A DNA stretch of 64,000 nt, taken from positions 124,001 through 188,000 of the forward strand of contig NZ_FOQO01000005.1 of assembly GCF_900113765.1 (NCBI RefSeq), in the 5' to 3' direction. Shown in pieces: positions 16,814-25,954 of this stretch (position 1 is the first letter of the stretch; each line of letters opens with the position of its first letter). The notes under the pieces are model-generated. The model searched no databases. It was not told the DNA's origin and saw only the letters and a program-made list of their open reading frames with translations. The position numbers were made by a program, and so were the translations under genes. Source of the DNA: Parapedobacter indicus (GTDB taxonomy: Bacteria > Bacteroidota > Bacteroidia > Sphingobacteriales > Sphingobacteriaceae).

Positions 16814-17938
16814 ATGAGATTTATTGTTTCTACATCCATACTGTTAAAGCAATTGCAGGCCATCAGTGGTGCTTCAAGCAGCAGCACGGTACTCCCGATT
16901 TTAGAAAATTTCCTGTTCGAAATCAAGGACAACATACTGACTATTTCAGCAACCGACCTGCAAACCAGCATGGTTACCTCGCTTCCCATTGAAGCAAAAG
17001 AAGAAGGCCGTGTAGCGATGCCTTCCAAGATATTAATTGAGACACTGAAAACGTTGCCCGATCAGCCAGTGGCCTTCTCGGTAGATACAGCTACCCTGGC
17101 GGTAGAAATCAGTGCTGGCGACGGTAAATATAAACTCAGCGGCGAAAATGCCGATGACTTTCCGAAAATCCCGGTGGTGGACAATGCATCCTCCGTTGCG
17201 ATACCGGCGTCTGTATTGGCTGAAGCCATCAACAAAACGATCTTTGCGGTGAGCAACGATGAATTGCGTCCCGCCATGTCGGGCGTCCTGGTACAGTTGG
17301 CAGAACAATCCACCACCTTCGTTGCCACAGACGCTCATAAACTGGTGCGCTACCGCCGGAAAGACATCGGAACCCAGAAGCCGACTTCGTTAATTTTACC
17401 CAAGAAAGCCCTGTCGTTGCTGAAATCGTCGTTGCCGACAGAGGACGTCAGCGTTTCTGTCGAATACAACAGCACCAATGCATTTTTCAAGTTCGGAAAT
17501 ATCCATTTGATTTGCCGCCTCATCGACGAGCGATACCCTGATTACGAGGCCGTTATCCCGCAGGTTAATCCCAATCGGCTGACGCTCGATCGCCATACGT
17601 TCCTCAATTCGCTACGGCGCGTCGTCATCTTCGCCAATAAGACGACCCATCAGGTCCGCCTTAAAATATCAGGCAGCGAGCTGAACATCTCGGCGGAAGA
17701 TCTCGACTTCTCCAACGAAGCACATGAACGGCTGAGCTGTCAATTCGAAGGCGATGACATGGAAATCGGATTTAACGCCAAGTTCCTTGTAGAAATGCTG
17801 ACCAACCTCAATAGCGATGAAGTAGTCATCGAAATGAGTACACCGAACCGCGCCGGATTGTTGGTTCCCGCGATTTCTGAAGAAAACGAGGATATTCTCA
17901 TGTTAGTAATGCCGGTAATGTTAAATAATCTGGGTTAA
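16814..17938 (+). CDS. dnaN: DNA polymerase III beta subunit (sliding clamp)
   Basis: Ring-forming processivity clamp of the replicative polymerase. The 374-residue protein begins MRFIVSTSILLKQLQAISGA and ends with a normal clamp C-terminus (EDILMLVMPVMLN), with three clamp folds of about 120 residues each. A near-consensus box TATCATTG (16787-16794) lies 19 nt before the ATG. dnaA and recF are not adjacent. The DedA gene follows after 4 nt. Confidence 0.97.
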   Translation: MRFIVSTSILLKQLQAISGASSSSTVLPILENFLFEIKDNILTISATDLQTSMVTSLPIEAKEEGRVAMPSKILIETLKTLPDQPVAFSVDTATLAVEISAGDGKYKLSGENADDFPKIPVVDNASSVAIPASVLAEAINKTIFAVSNDELRPAMSGVLVQLAEQSTTFVATDAHKLVRYRRKDIGTQKPTSLILPKKALSLLKSSLPTEDVSVSVEYNSTNAFFKFGNIHLICRLIDERYPDYEAVIPQVNPNRLTLDRHTFLNSLRRVVIFANKTTHQVRLKISGSELNISAEDLDFSNEAHERLSCQFEGDDMEIGFNAKFLVEMLTNLNSDEVVIEMSTPNRAGLLVPAISEENEDILMLVMPVMLNNLG

Positions 17939-17942
17939 GGTA

Positions 17943-18608
17943 TTGGATCTGATTTCCACTCTGATTGATTTCATCCTGCACATCGACCAGCACCTGGTTG
18001 AGATTGTCAACGATTACCAGACCTGGACGTATCTCATCCTATTTCTGATTATCTTTATCGAAACCGGTGTAGTGGTAATGCCCTTTCTTCCGGGAGACTC
18101 GCTGCTATTCGCCGCCGGAATGCTGGCTGCCCAACCGAATGACTTGAATGTAGGGCTGATGATCGTTATTCTGTTAGTCGCTGCGATAACCGGCGATTCA
18201 CTGAACTATGCCATCGGGAAACGGTTCGGTATGCGGGTTACCCGATTCAAGCTGTTTGGCAGGCAAATCGTGAGAGAGGAACAGATCGAAAAGACCCACG
18301 CTTTTTACGCAAAATATGGCAGTAAAACCATTGTGATTGCACGCTTCGTTCCAATCGTCAGAACACTCGCTCCTTTTGTGGGTGGAATAGGCAGAATGAA
18401 TTACGGCACGTTTCTCACCTATAACGTCATAGGGGCTTTATTATGGGTCGTGGGCATCACCTTGGCGGGATATTTCCTGGGTAACATTCCTATTGTCAGG
18501 GACAACTTTTCTAAAGTGGTCCTGTTCATCATTGTCGTTTCCATTCTACCCATCATTTTTGAAGTGGCAAAAGAAAAATTCGGAAAATCTAACAGGAAAC
18601 ACGAATAG
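17943..18608 (+). CDS. DedA-family membrane protein
   Basis: VTT/SNARE-associated-domain membrane protein of 221 residues; the family is implicated in lipid carrier flipping and membrane homeostasis. The core motifs FIETGVVVMPFLPGDSLLF and FARFVPIVRTLAPFVGGIGRM are present, with about five hydrophobic segments. The start is TTG at 17943, 4 nt after the dnaN stop; no ATG gives a full-length N-terminus. Tight spacing implies cotranscription with dnaN. Confidence 0.9.
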   Translation: MDLISTLIDFILHIDQHLVEIVNDYQTWTYLILFLIIFIETGVVVMPFLPGDSLLFAAGMLAAQPNDLNVGLMIVILLVAAITGDSLNYAIGKRFGMRVTRFKLFGRQIVREEQIEKTHAFYAKYGSKTIVIARFVPIVRTLAPFVGGIGRMNYGTFLTYNVIGALLWVVGITLAGYFLGNIPIVRDNFSKVVLFIIVVSILPIIFEVAKEKFGKSNRKHE

Positions 18609-18724
18609 CGTCCACCAACAAAATTACTTTCCAAAAAATAATCTTCCATTTCGAAGCCGTTCCTTGGCACAAAAATTACTCATGCAACATTTTTCAGTGT
18701 TTCACGACTAACTAATAAAACACA

Positions 18725-18732
18725 TACGTTTG
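18725..18732 (+). promoter_or_regulatory. -7 promoter box of the ECF sigma operon
   Basis: TACGTTTG matches TAnnTTTG exactly and ends 17 nt before the sigma-factor ATG, so the operon appears to have a housekeeping promoter. Confidence 0.6.
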
Positions 18733-18749
18733 CATACGTGCTGCCAACA

Positions 18750-19289
18750 ATGAACGAAACGGAACTCGTCGCGCTTTGCCGCAAAGGCCATGAAGCGGGA
18801 TTCACGGGATTATATAAAAAATATGCCCGGACAACCTATAACTCCATTTGCCGCATCGTTTCACATACGGCAGAAGCGGAGGATATTCTTCAAGAGTCGT
18901 TTTATCACGCCTTTAAGGATATACACCGCCTACAGCAGGTCCACAGTTTCGGCGCCTGGGTTAAGCGGATTGCGCTGAACCGCTCGATCACCCACCTCCG
19001 CAAGCGAAGCATCTCATTTTCAGATGCGGACTTGGTGGGTATTCCCGACGAAGCGCATTACGATGAAGAAGAGGACCGGTTGATGGATCGCAAGGTCGAA
19101 GAAATACGGCAAGCGATAGACCGGTTACCAACCGGATATAAAACCATACTGAGTCTCTATGTTTTTGAAGAGATGCGGCACGAAGAGATAGCAAGCCTAT
19201 TGGGAATCTCCCATAGCACTGCGCGTACACAGTACCACCGCGCCAAGAAAAAAGTAATACAGTCGCTGGAAAAAAATACGTTATTATGA
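18750..19289 (+). CDS. ECF-type RNA polymerase sigma factor
   Basis: Extracytoplasmic-function sigma factor of 179 residues. Region 2 includes AEDILQESFYHAFKDI and the promoter-melting segment FGAWVKRIALNRSITHLRKR; region 4 includes LPTGYKTILSLYVFEEMRHE and the helix-turn-helix EEIASLLGISHSTARTQYHR. I use ATG 18750; a GTG at 18738 is also in frame. The next gene overlaps by 4 nt (ATGA), which points to translational coupling with a membrane partner. Confidence 0.93.
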   Translation: MNETELVALCRKGHEAGFTGLYKKYARTTYNSICRIVSHTAEAEDILQESFYHAFKDIHRLQQVHSFGAWVKRIALNRSITHLRKRSISFSDADLVGIPDEAHYDEEEDRLMDRKVEEIRQAIDRLPTGYKTILSLYVFEEMRHEEIASLLGISHSTARTQYHRAKKKVIQSLEKNTLL

Positions 19290-20107
19290 AGGATGACTTA
19301 AAAGATTTTGTAAACAAACACCGTGAGGAATTTGATCACCTCAGCCCTTCCGCGGATGTATTCAAACGCTTGCATATGCAGCTGAAGGCCGACGGGGGCC
19401 ATACCGACAAAAACGAATCCGTTTTTAAACGCTTACCTTATCTACCATGGCTGGCAGCGGCCTCTTTACTGATTGCCACACTTAGTGCGTATTGGTTGCT
19501 CAACACCGACCGTCCGACCGCAGACCGGCTACTGGCTTCTAATAAGCCGCTTACCGGCGAACAGCATCAACCTACTGGCCACACACCGGCAAGCACGTCA
19601 ACCAACCCGATCGAAACCGAAGCAGCAGCTCCCTTGTCGCCGCCCGTAAATGCGATAGCCAACGCTGGCAAAAACCCGCAGCGCCGAGCCAAGGCAGTGC
19701 CGACAGCGCCGCAAACACCTTCCTTTGCCACCCGACTTCGCGACAGTTCGTCTGCAAGCACCCGTCTGGCCGCTATCCTGGAAATCGAACAGAACCGTCA
19801 GTTAGACAACCGTTCACTAACCATGCTTGCGCAAACCCTGAATCGGGATGGCAATACAAATGTACGTCTAGCAGCGCTGGATGTATTGAGCCAGCATCTG
19901 GATCAACCGGATATTGTGGATGTATTCCAAAAATCACTGATGGAACAAGATGACCCGCTGGTGCAACTCGGAATCATTAAGATTGTCAGTCAGCTGGATG
20001 ACGGAGCGATCGACCGGACATTGTTTTCGCTGGCCGAAGATCCCTACACCTTCCGCGCAGTCCGCGATGAAGCTTATGCCGTATTGCTGAAGAAAAACAA
20101 ACTTTAG
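19286..20107 (+). CDS. Membrane-anchored HEAT-repeat protein, probable anti-sigma factor
   Basis: A 273-residue protein coupled to the sigma gene by a 4-nt overlap. Residues 1-50 are cytoplasmic and charged, 53-72 form one transmembrane helix (LAAASLLIATLSAYWLL), 75-150 are a Pro/Thr/Ala-rich linker, and about 150-270 resemble HEAT repeats (NVRLAALDVLSQHLDQPDI, LVQLGIIKIVSQLDDGAI). A single TM segment and its place after an ECF sigma gene are the anti-sigma hallmarks, but no canonical zinc anti-sigma motif is visible. The role is inferred from context. Confidence 0.72.
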   Translation: MKDDLKDFVNKHREEFDHLSPSADVFKRLHMQLKADGGHTDKNESVFKRLPYLPWLAAASLLIATLSAYWLLNTDRPTADRLLASNKPLTGEQHQPTGHTPASTSTNPIETEAAAPLSPPVNAIANAGKNPQRRAKAVPTAPQTPSFATRLRDSSSASTRLAAILEIEQNRQLDNRSLTMLAQTLNRDGNTNVRLAALDVLSQHLDQPDIVDVFQKSLMEQDDPLVQLGIIKIVSQLDDGAIDRTLFSLAEDPYTFRAVRDEAYAVLLKKNKL

Positions 20108-20162
20108 GCAATACCCGTATCAAATCGTACAACAAATGGTAAAACAGAAAACATAAAATCAC

Positions 20163-21038
20163 ATGAACAAGCAAATTCTCACCTTTGCACTGCTCACATT
20201 ACTGAGTACCGCTGCATGGGCCCAACGCGATTACCGCATCAGCAAAACCAACGGCAAACTAATAATCAACCTTCAGGGTGCACGGATCGAGGGATACGAC
20301 GGAAGCGAAATTATTTTCTCAAAAGCAGGAGCTGCAGAAAAAGAAGACGAGCGAGCGAAAGGCCTCCAAGTATTGAGCAGCACTGGACTCAAAGACAACA
20401 CTGGGTTAGGGATAAGTGTCGTTGAAAAAGACGGAAACATCGAGGTTTTCGCGGTAGGAAACCAGAATGACAAGGAACTACTGCGCATCCGCGTTCCCCG
20501 GCAAATGGGTGTTATTTTCCACAACGACAACAGTTTTATGGCAGATTCACTCCTCATCAAAGGAATTAGGGGTGAAATCGAAGTATCCACAAGTTATAAC
20601 AAAGTAAGGTTAGAAGGTAACAGTGGACCGATGAACGTCAAGTCCGTCTATAACGGCGTGGAAGCTGTTTTCAATCCGTCCATCACCGGCCCCATTTCCA
20701 TTGTATCAGTCTATGGACACGTCGATGTATCCCTTCCTGCGGCAACCAAAGCCACTCTTTCTCTAAGCACTTCCTACGGTAAGTTATACGCAGCGGAAGC
20801 ATTTGACGTAAAAATTCCCCCTAAATCAACGGCGGAAAAAAATGAGGTATCGACAACGGCGGCAATCACGGATTCAGCCGCAGAAACGATATTTCCCGAA
20901 ATGCCTCCGATACCACCAACGCCTCCTGTATTTATCGGCAGCGTCTCCGAGCAGATCGAAGGATCAATTAACGGAGGAGGTATACACATTATCCTGAAGT
21001 CATCTTACGAGAATGTCTATCTGCGCACGTCATCGTAA
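20163..21038 (+). CDS. DUF4097-like secreted beta-structure protein
   Basis: A 291-residue protein with a signal peptide cleaved after residue 20 (AAWA/QRD). The middle resembles the DUF4097/putative adhesin beta-helix: SYNKVRLEGNSGPMNVKSVY followed by similar short turns (NGVEAVFN, YGHVDVSLPA, YGKLYAAEAF). It lies 55 nt after the HEAT-repeat gene and is followed by a strong hairpin, so sigma, partner and this protein form one operon. A role as a regulated cell-envelope product or sensor is inference. Confidence 0.7.
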   Translation: MNKQILTFALLTLLSTAAWAQRDYRISKTNGKLIINLQGARIEGYDGSEIIFSKAGAAEKEDERAKGLQVLSSTGLKDNTGLGISVVEKDGNIEVFAVGNQNDKELLRIRVPRQMGVIFHNDNSFMADSLLIKGIRGEIEVSTSYNKVRLEGNSGPMNVKSVYNGVEAVFNPSITGPISIVSVYGHVDVSLPAATKATLSLSTSYGKLYAAEAFDVKIPPKSTAEKNEVSTTAAITDSAAETIFPEMPPIPPTPPVFIGSVSEQIEGSINGGGIHIILKSSYENVYLRTSS

Positions 21039-21057
21039 TTATCTCTACTTCATGGCA

Positions 21058-21093
21058 TAGTTGAGCGACCGCGCGGGTGCGGTCGCTCAACTA
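21058..21093 (+). terminator. Terminator of the ECF sigma operon
   Basis: A 15-bp perfect stem, TAGTTGAGCGACCGC (21058-21072) with its complement (21079-21093), around a 6-nt loop. It begins 20 nt after the stop. No T-run follows. Confidence 0.75.
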
Positions 21094-21119
21094 TACATTC
21101 AAAACGCAAACATGCAACC

Positions 21120-21151
21120 TTGCTCCTCTCCGCTTTTATTTGTTACCTTTG
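21120..21151 (+). promoter_or_regulatory. yicC promoter
   Basis: TTG (21120-21122), a 21-nt gap, then TACCTTTG (21144-21151). The ATG follows after only 3 nt, so the transcript is expected to be leaderless. Confidence 0.65.
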
Positions 21152-21154
21152 CAC

Positions 21155-22030
21155 ATGATTAAATCTATGACCGGCTATGGCATCGGTGCCAAGGACAATC
21201 AAAAGGTAAAATATACAGTCGAAATAAAATCCCTGAACTCCAAGTTTCTGGAATTGACGCTGCGGCTGCCCAAAGCGTTTTCTGATAAAGAATTAACCCT
21301 CCGCAGCGAATGCTCCCGGCTTATCGAGCGGGGTAAAGTAAATGTAACCGTTACCGTCGAGTACGTAGATCAGACGGCAGCCGCCGCTACCATTAATACA
21401 GAACTGCTCAAAAACTATTTCCGGCAGCTGGAGGTCGTGGCCAACGAGCTGAACACCGACCGGGGGAATCTCTTTGAGCTCGCCCTCAACATGCCCGAGG
21501 TCATCAGCCACAACGAAGAGGAGGCCGATGAAGAAGAAGCGGCCATGCTCTTGGGAGCCTTTCAGGAGGCCATAGCCGGACTCGATCGGTTTCGGAAGGA
21601 TGAAGGCGCTGTGCTCAAACACGACCTCTCTACACGTACCCAGGATATCCTTCGCCTGCTGACGGAGGTGGAAGCAGTTGAGACCGACCGCATACCGCTC
21701 ATTCGAGACCGGATTAGCCAATATATGGACGAAACCGTAGGCAAAGAGAACGTCGATATGAATCGGTTTGAACAGGAGCTGATTTTTTACATCGATAAGC
21801 TGGACATCACCGAGGAAAAGGTTCGCCTGCGCAGCCACTGCAACTATTTTCTCCAAGCGCTTGATGCAGCCGATGCCAACGGTAAGAAGCTTGGCTTTAT
21901 CTCGCAGGAAATGGGACGCGAAATCAACACCCTTGGATCCAAAGCAAACCATGCAGGAATCCAACAGATCGTGGTCCGCATGAAAGAGGAACTCGAAAAA
22001 ATCAAAGAACAACTGCTAAATGTCCTGTAA
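21155..22030 (+). CDS. YicC-family endoribonuclease-like protein
   Basis: YicC family, 291 residues; E. coli YicC is an endoribonuclease. The hallmark N-terminus MIKSMTGYGIG is present, then SLNSKFLELTLRLP, and the C-terminal DUF1732 region GKKLGFISQEMGREINTLGSKA. A longer frame from 21077 crosses the promoter and a terminator, so ATG 21155 is chosen. gmk follows after 4 nt. Confidence 0.93.
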   Translation: MIKSMTGYGIGAKDNQKVKYTVEIKSLNSKFLELTLRLPKAFSDKELTLRSECSRLIERGKVNVTVTVEYVDQTAAAATINTELLKNYFRQLEVVANELNTDRGNLFELALNMPEVISHNEEEADEEEAAMLLGAFQEAIAGLDRFRKDEGAVLKHDLSTRTQDILRLLTEVEAVETDRIPLIRDRISQYMDETVGKENVDMNRFEQELIFYIDKLDITEEKVRLRSHCNYFLQALDAADANGKKLGFISQEMGREINTLGSKANHAGIQQIVVRMKEELEKIKEQLLNVL

Positions 22031-22034
22031 CTCC

Positions 22035-22607
22035 ATGGAAGGAAAACTCCTCATATTTTCTGCTCCTTCAGGTGCCGGCAAAACCACGATCGTGAAGCAC
22101 CTGCTTTCCACACATCCCGATAAAATTTCGTTTTCCATTTCGGCGAGCACACGCACGCCCCGCGAAGGAGAAGAGAACGGAAAGGACTATTATTTTATCT
22201 CCAAAGAAGAGTTCTTACACCGCATTGCAAAAAAAGAATTTATCGAGTTTGAGGAAGTATACTCGGGTACATATTATGGGACACTTCGTTCGGAAGTAGA
22301 ACGGATATGGGCCCTCGGAAAACACGTGATTTTCGATATCGACGTGGAAGGCGGTCTGCATTTAAAGCGCAAATTTGGCAATCAAGCGTTAGCCATATTT
22401 GTACAGCCCCCCTCCCTGGAAGTACTCATCCAACGCCTACGCGGTCGAGGCACTGATAGTGAAGAAAAATTAACTGAACGGATTCTAAAAGCTGAAAAGG
22501 AGCTTGGCTACGCCAACCGTTTTGATGTAATCCTCAAAAATGACGATCTTGATACGGCCTGCGCCAACGCGGAACGGCTGATGTTGGACTTTCTTTCGGT
22601 GGAATAA
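22035..22607 (+). CDS. gmk: Guanylate kinase
   Basis: Phosphorylates GMP to GDP. The P-loop is FSAPSGAGKTTIVKHL (~8-23) and the GMP-binding region SASTRTPREGEENGKDYYF follows; IFDIDVEGGLHLK is also typical. ATG 22035 gives the usual MEGKLLIF start; an ATG at 22020 inside yicC is possible. It sits in a yicC-gmk-nadD operon. Confidence 0.96.
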   Translation: MEGKLLIFSAPSGAGKTTIVKHLLSTHPDKISFSISASTRTPREGEENGKDYYFISKEEFLHRIAKKEFIEFEEVYSGTYYGTLRSEVERIWALGKHVIFDIDVEGGLHLKRKFGNQALAIFVQPPSLEVLIQRLRGRGTDSEEKLTERILKAEKELGYANRFDVILKNDDLDTACANAERLMLDFLSVE

Positions 22608-22619
22608 ATAAGGTTTGCC

Positions 22620-23198
22620 ATGCGAAAAGTTGGATTGTTTTTTGGTTCATTCAATCCCATACATACTGGGCACCTAATCATCGCCAACTACATGGCAAAT
22701 TACACCGATCTGGATGAGGTGTGGCTGGTGGTGTCTCCCCACAATCCGTTAAAAAAGAAAGATTCCCTTATCAATATGTACGACCGGCTCGAAATGGTGA
22801 ACTTAGCTATCGAGCGTGCCGAAAATATCCGAAGCAGCACCGTTGAATTTTCGCTGCCCCAACCTTCCTACACCATCGATACCCTTACACACCTACGGGA
22901 AAAATATCCGACGACCGACTTTGCGCTCATCATGGGATCGGACAACCTCCTTTCGCTGAAAAAGTGGAAGAATTACGAAATCATTCTGCGCGACTATCCT
23001 ATTTTCGTGTACCCACGGCCGGACTACCCCATACCAGCCGAACTGGAAAACCTATCTTCCATAACAATCACGGATACCCCCTTTATGGAATTCTCTTCAA
23101 CCTTTATCCGAAATGCCGTGAAAAACGGCAAGAATATCCGGTATTTTGTTCCCGACAGCGTAATGGTCTTCATTGAAAACAAAGGGCTGTATCGGTAG
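22620..23198 (+). CDS. nadD: Nicotinate-nucleotide adenylyltransferase
   Basis: Adenylates nicotinate mononucleotide in NAD synthesis. The 192-residue protein starts MRKVGLFFGSFNPIHTGHL, the nucleotidyltransferase HxGH motif, and ends with SSTFIRNAVKNGKNIRYFVP, the second conserved motif. It is 12 nt after gmk. Its stop codon touches the stop codon of the convergent kduD gene (23198/23199), leaving no room for a terminator. Confidence 0.96.
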   Translation: MRKVGLFFGSFNPIHTGHLIIANYMANYTDLDEVWLVVSPHNPLKKKDSLINMYDRLEMVNLAIERAENIRSSTVEFSLPQPSYTIDTLTHLREKYPTTDFALIMGSDNLLSLKKWKNYEIILRDYPIFVYPRPDYPIPAELENLSSITITDTPFMEFSSTFIRNAVKNGKNIRYFVPDSVMVFIENKGLYR

Positions 23199-23969
23199 CT
23201 ATCTTCCCATCCATCCCCCATCCACTGTCAGGATCGTACCGTGTACATAACTGGACGCCTCAGAGGCTAAAAACAACGCAGGTCCTTTAAAATCTTCCGG
23301 CTCGCCCCAACGTCCTGCGGGAATTCGTTCCAAAATCGACCGGCTCCGATCGGGATCAGCCCGTAAAGCTTCTGTATTGTCCGTGGAAATGTAGCCTGGT
23401 GCAATGGCATTCACGTTAACACCCTTCGATGCCCATTCATTGGCAAACGCCTTGGTTAGCTGTCCCACCGCTCCTTTGGAGGCAGCGTAGCCCGGTACAT
23501 TGATGCCCCCCTGGAAAGTAAGCAACGAGGCCGTGAAAATGATCTTACCGCTTCCGCGGGCCACCATGTCCCTGCCGACCTCTCGCGTAAGAATAAACTG
23601 AGCGTTTTGGTTGATCTCGATCACGGTATCCCAATAGTTGTCGGGGTGCTCGGCCGCAGGCTTGCGCAGGATGGTTCCTGCATTGTTAAACAAGATATCG
23701 ATGCGGGTGTGCTCCGCCTGAACCCGCTCAATAAATGCGTATAGTGCTTTTCTATCACCGAAATCGGCCTGATAAGCGTAAAATTTACGCCCCAGCCGTT
23801 CTACCGACGCTGCAACTGCACTTCCCTCGGTTTCCAACGATGCAGATACCCCAATGATGTCGGCGCCTGCTTCGGCTAGCGCCTCTGCAATAGCCTTTCC
23901 AATTCCTCTTTTGCACCCGGTCACCAGTGCAGTTTTACCCGTTAAATCAAATAAGTGTGATGTAATCAT
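23199..23969 (-). CDS. kduD: 2-dehydro-3-deoxy-D-gluconate 5-dehydrogenase
   Basis: Short-chain dehydrogenase that reduces 2,5-diketo-3-deoxygluconate to KDG in pectin and glycosaminoglycan uronate breakdown. It has the SDR cofactor motif TGCKRGIG (~17-24), NNAG, and the catalytic pair in YAASK. The N-terminus LFDLTGKTALVTGC and C-terminus GTILTVDGGWMGR are typical of KduD. It is third in the kduI-DUF4861-kduD operon, 9 nt after the previous stop. Specific assignment rests on the kduI linkage. Confidence 0.92.
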   Translation of the reverse strand: MITSHLFDLTGKTALVTGCKRGIGKAIAEALAEAGADIIGVSASLETEGSAVAASVERLGRKFYAYQADFGDRKALYAFIERVQAEHTRIDILFNNAGTILRKPAAEHPDNYWDTVIEINQNAQFILTREVGRDMVARGSGKIIFTASLLTFQGGINVPGYAASKGAVGQLTKAFANEWASKGVNVNAIAPGYISTDNTEALRADPDRSRSILERIPAGRWGEPEDFKGPALFLASEASSYVHGTILTVDGGWMGR

Positions 23970-23978
23970 TACTGTTTA

Positions 23979-25112
23979 CTAGTTTATTTCCACGTTTAGG
24001 GGCGATGCCACCCGTTCTTTAAATGTGTGCAGGTAGTCAAACCATGCCTCCGCCGAGGTGTAGGCTCCTGCTTTATTCCATGCCCCGCCTACGTAATATA
24101 CCAAGGGCGTTCCGTTTGTTGTCTCTGCGAAAGCCAGGTATTGGTTGGATAGGTTACCGAACCCCGAAAAACTACCTTCTTCTAGAATAACCCCGATTCC
24201 GGTTATGCCGTGGTTACCAATCTCAGGCTCCCAATACCCAAAAATACCGTCCCGTTCCTCCTGCAAAAGGCTTCCGGGTTTCTCCCTGCGTGCCACGCCG
24301 ATGGCTACCGGCAGTTCGCCGTCTCCGTCTATCGAATACGTTACCTCCACCCGGTTCAGTTGCGATCCTGCATCCAGGGTAAACTGTTTAGTGACAGACA
24401 CCGTTTTCGTTCCTACCTGCCACGGTTCATACGTAAGTTTAAACGTACTGCGTAGCGGACCATTATCTACTATTTCATACTGACGATAGTGCTTGGAAAA
24501 TACAACGGTATCGTTGGCAAACGGAGCTATGTCGCCTGCGCCCAGCGTCATCCCGACCGAATAATAATCCATTCCTTCTCCATGATCGGTATGATAATCG
24601 CCTTGGGCATACCATTTATCGACCACTAAATCCTTCGTCCTTTTCGACCAGATATCAAGCCCATGGGCATCGTCGGGTCGCCCTTCGAGTGCCTTGCCAT
24701 ACATCCGGAAAGCTACCACATCATTTTCCCAGGCAAAGTCGTCGTACCGTTCCGGCACATAGCGTGCATACGTACGTACAGTCGCCGGAGCCGGAGCCGA
24801 TTTTTCCACAGCAAGCGTTACACTTCCCGAGGCGGGCACAGTTACTTCCAACAAGATATTCTGTGTTCCGGACATTCCCTTGGTTTCCCGTTGGTAGGGA
24901 ATTTCCACACCACTTGATGCATCTACAATGGTAACTATACTGTCGGTCCCGAAGGCGTCCGACCATTCGGTGTACGGAATGGCTACCAGTTCATGCCGCT
25001 CCTGATCCATCGGATTGCGAATCACGATCCGGTGATCCCGTTGACCAGGCCCACATGCTGCTAACAAGGTACACACCACAAGCAAACAGCCCAGATTAGT
25101 TGTTCTTTGCAT
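23979..25112 (-). CDS. DUF4861-family lipoprotein
   Basis: A 377-residue lipoprotein with lipobox LLAAC (Cys20). The body matches the DUF4861 family found in pectin and uronate loci: PYTEWSDAFG near the N-terminus, DIWSKRTKDLVVDKWY, DHGEGMDYYSVGMTLGAG and FDYLHTFKERVASPL at the end. It overlaps kduI by one base (TAATG). Its location between kduI and kduD indicates a role in handling unsaturated uronides outside the cytoplasm; no activity is known to me. Confidence 0.85.
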   Translation of the reverse strand: MQRTTNLGCLLVVCTLLAACGPGQRDHRIVIRNPMDQERHELVAIPYTEWSDAFGTDSIVTIVDASSGVEIPYQRETKGMSGTQNILLEVTVPASGSVTLAVEKSAPAPATVRTYARYVPERYDDFAWENDVVAFRMYGKALEGRPDDAHGLDIWSKRTKDLVVDKWYAQGDYHTDHGEGMDYYSVGMTLGAGDIAPFANDTVVFSKHYRQYEIVDNGPLRSTFKLTYEPWQVGTKTVSVTKQFTLDAGSQLNRVEVTYSIDGDGELPVAIGVARREKPGSLLQEERDGIFGYWEPEIGNHGITGIGVILEEGSFSGFGNLSNQYLAFAETTNGTPLVYYVGGAWNKAGAYTSAEAWFDYLHTFKERVASPLNVEIN

Positions 25113-25954
25113 TATTTCAGCTCATTAATTGCACGTTTGTCCATATCGTCGTAATCGAGGTTTTCGCCCGCCATTCCCCAAATAAAGGTATAATTGCTGG
25201 TGCCCGCTCCGGCATGGATGGACCAAGGGGGAGAAATCACTGCTTGTTCGTTTTGCATCCAGATATGGCGCGTTTCCTCCGGCTGTCCCATGAAGTGGCT
25301 TACCGACTGGCCATCAGGCACTTCAAAATAGAAATAAACTTCCATGCGTCGATCATGGGTATGTGCTGGCATGGTATTCCATACGCTGCCTGTCTTTAAC
25401 TCTGTCATCCCCATCTGCAACTGGCAGGTTTTGATGACACTGTTGACCAGCAACTTATTGATGGTCCGGTGATTGGCGGTTTCCAGGCTTCCCAATTCCA
25501 CAATTTCTGCTTCGGCCTTCGTAACTTTCTGAGTTGGGTAAGCATGGTGTGCCGGCGCTGAATTCAGGTAAAACTTAGCCGGATTTCCGGCATCGATACT
25601 GGAAAACACCACCTCTTGACGGCCTTTTCCTACATACAGCGCTTCTTTGAAGCCCAGTTCGTGTACCTCGCCGTCAACGGAAACCTTTCCTGCGCCGCCT
25701 ACGTTGATAATACCCAACTCACGCCGTTCCAAAAAGTACGGCGCTTTCAATTCGTCGATTGTTTCCAGTGTAAGCGGTTTACGCACCGGTTTCGCACCGC
25801 CAGCAATGTAGCGGTCATAATGGGTGTATACCAACTGAATGGCATCGTCGATAAAAACCTTTTCTATCAAAAATTTCTTCCGCAACGCCATTGTATCCAG
25901 TGTCTTGGTTTCATCGGGTCCTATCGCATAGCGCGATTCGTAATTTACGCTCAT
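25112..25954 (-). CDS. kduI: 5-dehydro-4-deoxy-D-glucuronate isomerase
   Basis: Cupin-fold isomerase that converts 5-keto-4-deoxyuronate to 2,5-diketo-3-deoxygluconate. The zinc ligands lie in [15 protein letters not shown] and SIHAGAG; the C-terminus [15 protein letters not shown] is typical, and 280 residues is normal. First gene of its operon; a LacI-type operator lies 67 nt upstream. Confidence 0.95.
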   Translation of the reverse strand: MSVNYESRYAIGPDETKTLDTMALRKKFLIEKVFIDDAIQLVYTHYDRYIAGGAKPVRKPLTLETIDELKAPYFLERRELGIINVGGAGKVSVDGEVHELGFKEALYVGKGRQEVVFSSIDAGNPAKFYLNSAPAHHAYPTQKVTKAEAEIVELGSLETANHRTINKLLVNSVIKTCQLQMGMTELKTGSVWNTMPAHTHDRRMEVYFYFEVPDGQSVSHFMGQPEETRHIWMQNEQAVISPPWSIHAGAGTSNYTFIWGMAGENLDYDDMDKRAINELK

